Program-made: the position numbers and the translations under genes | Shown here: piece after piece, positions 63,901-64,000 of the stretch | Numbering within the stretch: the stretch's first letter is position 1 | How the letters are laid out: each line of letters starts with the position of its first letter | Assembly (NCBI GenBank): GCA_026686845.1 | Contig: JAIVEN010000015.1 | Coordinates: 20,999,501 to 21,063,500, forward strand | Direction: 5' to 3' | Source: Adenanthera pavonina | Taxonomy: Eukaryota; Streptophyta; Magnoliopsida; Fabales; Fabaceae | Length of the DNA: 64,000 bases | Notes under the pieces: model-generated | Database searches by the model: none | Seen by the model: the letters and a program-made list of their open reading frames with translations, nothing else | What the model was told of the DNA's origin: nothing

Positions 63901-64000
63901 AACAATTCACTCATCTTAGGCCCTTCTAACAAGTTGAATTCTCCCATAACATGGACACTATGTCGGCTAACATGTTGGCATGTTCGTTTAAATTCCAGAC
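60917..64000. other. upstream region of the WD40 gene and AT-rich intergenic DNA
   Basis: Up to about 61560 is probably the 5' leader and promoter of the WD40 gene, with a short GA repeat near 61043-61058 and another near 61620. Beyond that I see no gene: frames at 61650-61844 and 63577-63795 are short and unmatched. A TA microsatellite lies near 62417-62431. Confidence 0.5.

Noticed and set aside
1..64000. tRNA, rRNA or organelle-derived DNA
   Set aside because: I looked for tRNA-like cloverleaf sequence and organellar genes by eye and saw none; a tRNA scan would be needed to exclude small RNA genes.

Overview
The window is nuclear DNA from a flowering plant, most likely a eudicot. It is AT-rich, its genes are split by short GT-AG introns, intergenic space holds many transposon remnants and microsatellites, and every recognisable product is a plant protein. 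I found no bacterial, viral or organellar block, and no CRISPR, rRNA or tRNA gene that I could support.

Layout, left to right. 1-5775 is AT-rich intergenic DNA with a striking tandem array of palindromes (2867-3572). 5776-13481 is one old, decayed Ty3/gypsy LTR retrotransposon; its gag region was later split by a hAT-type MITE (8308-8963). 13482-15564 is intergenic with a Stowaway-like MITE. 15565-21725 (minus) is an eight-exon gene for a five-KH-domain RNA-binding protein of the HEN4-like group. 21726-26009 is intergenic. 26010-29870 (plus) is an eleven-exon gene for a chloroplast PP2C closely resembling TAP38/PPH1, the LHCII phosphatase of state transitions. 30787-31356 is a second GC-ended hAT-type MITE. 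31914-32365 (minus) is a three-exon gene for a PSY-type sulfated-peptide precursor. 34908-36431 (minus) is a broken EF-hand gene of the calumenin/reticulocalbin-like type. 36511-39380 holds a MITE and a 1.9 kb foldback element. 41506-45506 (minus) is a six-exon ankyrin-type acyl-CoA-binding protein gene (ACBP1/2 type). 47618-47887 (plus) is a small intronless gene of unknown role. 49968-51975 (minus) is the five-exon gene for the RNA polymerase I subunit RPA12, and 57783-60916 (minus) is a seven-exon WD40 gene. The rest is intergenic.

These are independent nuclear genes rather than a pathway cluster. From memory, Arabidopsis At4g27780 (ACBP2), At4g27790 (EF-hand) and At4g27800 (TAP38/PPH1) are neighbours, and the same three families occur here in the same order, so this looks like conserved microsynteny in which the middle gene has decayed. 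Exon boundaries were worked out by hand from GT-AG sites, reading frame and family similarity; in the six intact multi-exon genes all junctions keep frame. I see no convincing novel multi-gene system. The items most worth a second look are the palindrome array with paired arm changes, the PSY precursor, the dying EF-hand gene in a conserved block, and the nested and foldback elements.
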